DNA of 34,024 nucleotides. It comes from Marinomonas foliarum (lineage in GTDB: Bacteria; Pseudomonadota; Gammaproteobacteria; Pseudomonadales; Marinomonadaceae). The stretch is taken from assembly GCF_003337275.1 (NCBI RefSeq), contig NZ_QPJQ01000042.1, forward strand, positions 1 to 34,024. Reading direction: 5' to 3'. Position numbers and translations under genes: made by a program. Below, one piece after another: positions 33,422 to 34,024 of this stretch (position 1 is the stretch's first letter; the number at the start of each line of letters is the position of its first letter). The notes beneath the pieces were generated by a model. It saw nothing but the letters and a program-made list of their open reading frames with translations, was not told the origin of the DNA and made no database searches.

Positions 33422-34024
33422 CTAGTGGTAACTGTTCGGGCCTCGAACATTGCTATGGATAATATTGGGTGTGGTCGTATTGTCTTTACTCATCTGTCCT
33501 TCACGATGGCTCTTCAGCAAATTATTTATGAAGGTGTAGTTGGGTTTCGTTAACATCAGTGCGTCTTGACAGGCTTGTTCCAAACGCGACTCACCATGCG
33601 TTTTGCTCAGGCTTAACAACCCAAGGCAGGATCGGTAAGACTGCTCTGGATGAGGCTTGGCGAGGAGGATTTTATTAATGGTTTCTCGAGTCGCTGGGCC
33701 GATGCTCGCTCCCCAACTGAGCAAGCGTTCTGGTGACCACTTTTGATGGTGATGATGACCAGGCATGTGTTCTGGCTTTGTGCTATTGCCACGTTCTCTT
33801 TGGCTGCGTGGGTGTTGAGTGACCATGTTGCCTCGGTGATAGATCTGCACCAGACGATTGGACGCTTCTAACTCAACATGTTGACCCACGAGCTGATGAG
33901 GGACTGAGTAATAGTGCCGGCAATATTCAATGTGGTAGTCGGGGCCAACTTTGGCTCGTTTGGTTTCGGTGTACAGGTAACGCTGCCTAAGAAGGGGCTT
34001 TAATGCAGGTTTATCGAGTTTGTC
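33422..34024 (-). CDS. istA: IS21 transposase IstA, C-terminal part, cut by the window edge
   Basis: Open from the window end, with a codon boundary at 34024, to a stop at 33422. It shows the IstA C-terminal beta domain (DYHIEYCRHYYSVPHQLVG, VQIYHRGNMVTQHPRS) and the terminal helical segment. The catalytic region is outside the window. Comparing its first residues (DKLDKPALKPL) with the last residues of the left istA part (ANHYQTA), a usual IstA would have about 60 residues between them, so about 180-200 bp are unseen if both belong to one element. Confidence 0.85.
   Translation of the reverse strand, partial: DKLDKPALKPLLRQRYLYTETKRAKVGPDYHIEYCRHYYSVPHQLVGQHVELEASNRLVQIYHRGNMVTQHPRSQRERGNSTKPEHMPGHHHHQKWSPERLLSWGASIGPATRETINKILLAKPHPEQSYRSCLGLLSLSKTHGESRLEQACQDALMLTKPNYTFINNLLKSHREGQMSKDNTTTPNIIHSNVRGPNSYH

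Larger units (their letters stand above)
32592..34024 (-). mobile_element. IS21-family element, istB-side part, running off the window
   Basis: The outer end begins TGCGTATTCCGG at 32592, and GGCCAC blocks occur at 32633 and about 32680. It carries istB and the 3' part of istA leftward and continues past the right edge. It is complementary in content to the IS21 part at 1-2150 (same orientation, istA 5' part). Bases just outside the two ends (TTTTTGAT before 32592, ACTTATCA after 2150) do not form a target duplication. Confidence 0.8.

Overview
The window looks like a mobile, defence-loaded accessory region from a moderately AT-rich marine gammaproteobacterium. A Vibrionaceae, Shewanella or Marinomonas-like host is my inference from the insertion sequences and protein families; no ribosomal or core gene is present to prove it. 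Almost every gene is mobility or phage defence.

Layout. (1) 1-2150: the promoter-side part of an IS21-family element whose istA is split by an IS3-family element (673-1910, 3-bp target duplication). (2) 2199-2377: an AT-rich repeat that recurs in the same orientation at 27508-27687 and so brackets about 25 kb. (3) 2466-3633: an IS5-family element with a CTAA target duplication. (4) 3652-5709: a phage-like control and integration module with an Xre repressor, an array of TGAGTCAT sites, an excisionase-like protein, a tyrosine integrase and a small coupled gene. (5) 5779-20277: one long leftward block of defence genes. Read in transcription order it is half-length hsdS, hsdM, a DUF1016 nuclease, hsdS, a DUF2188 protein, a patatin phospholipase (CapV), a CD-NTase (a two-gene CBASS core), a GIY-YIG/DUF4357 protein, PtuA and PtuB (Septu), hsdR and a YgjP-type metallopeptidase. 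CBASS and Septu therefore sit inside a type I restriction-modification operon, between hsdS and hsdR. (6) 20278-20710: a divergent control region with a possible 35-codon ORF and a strong hairpin. (7) 20711-27475: three overlapping rightward genes: an unknown protein, a large degenerate tyrosine recombinase and a large intact tyrosine recombinase. Their layout recalls the published gamma-mobile-trio (GMT) modules. The second copy of the bracketing repeat starts 32 bp after them. (8) 27751-28057: decayed IS fragments. (9) 28058-29041: a XerC/D-like recombinase. (10) 29472-31899: a second IS5-family copy (AGAG duplication) and an IS630-family element. (11) 31955-32464: a MarR-family regulator. 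(12) 32497-34024: an IS3 orfB scrap cut by the istB/istA 3' half of an IS21-family element.

How it may work together. The most economical reading is an integrative island of about 25 kb bounded by the two 179/180-bp repeats and moved by the three-gene recombinase module at its right end. Its cargo is a layered anti-phage locus: restriction first, abortive or effector systems (CBASS, Septu) behind it. A second, phage-type integrase with its own repressor lies at the left end of the cargo. The repeats contain an inverted pair that covaries between copies at a fixed 51-nt spacing, which makes them the best candidates for recombinase-recognised ends. Both window ends lie inside istA of same-oriented IS21 sequence, so the window may be a contig broken at a repeat.
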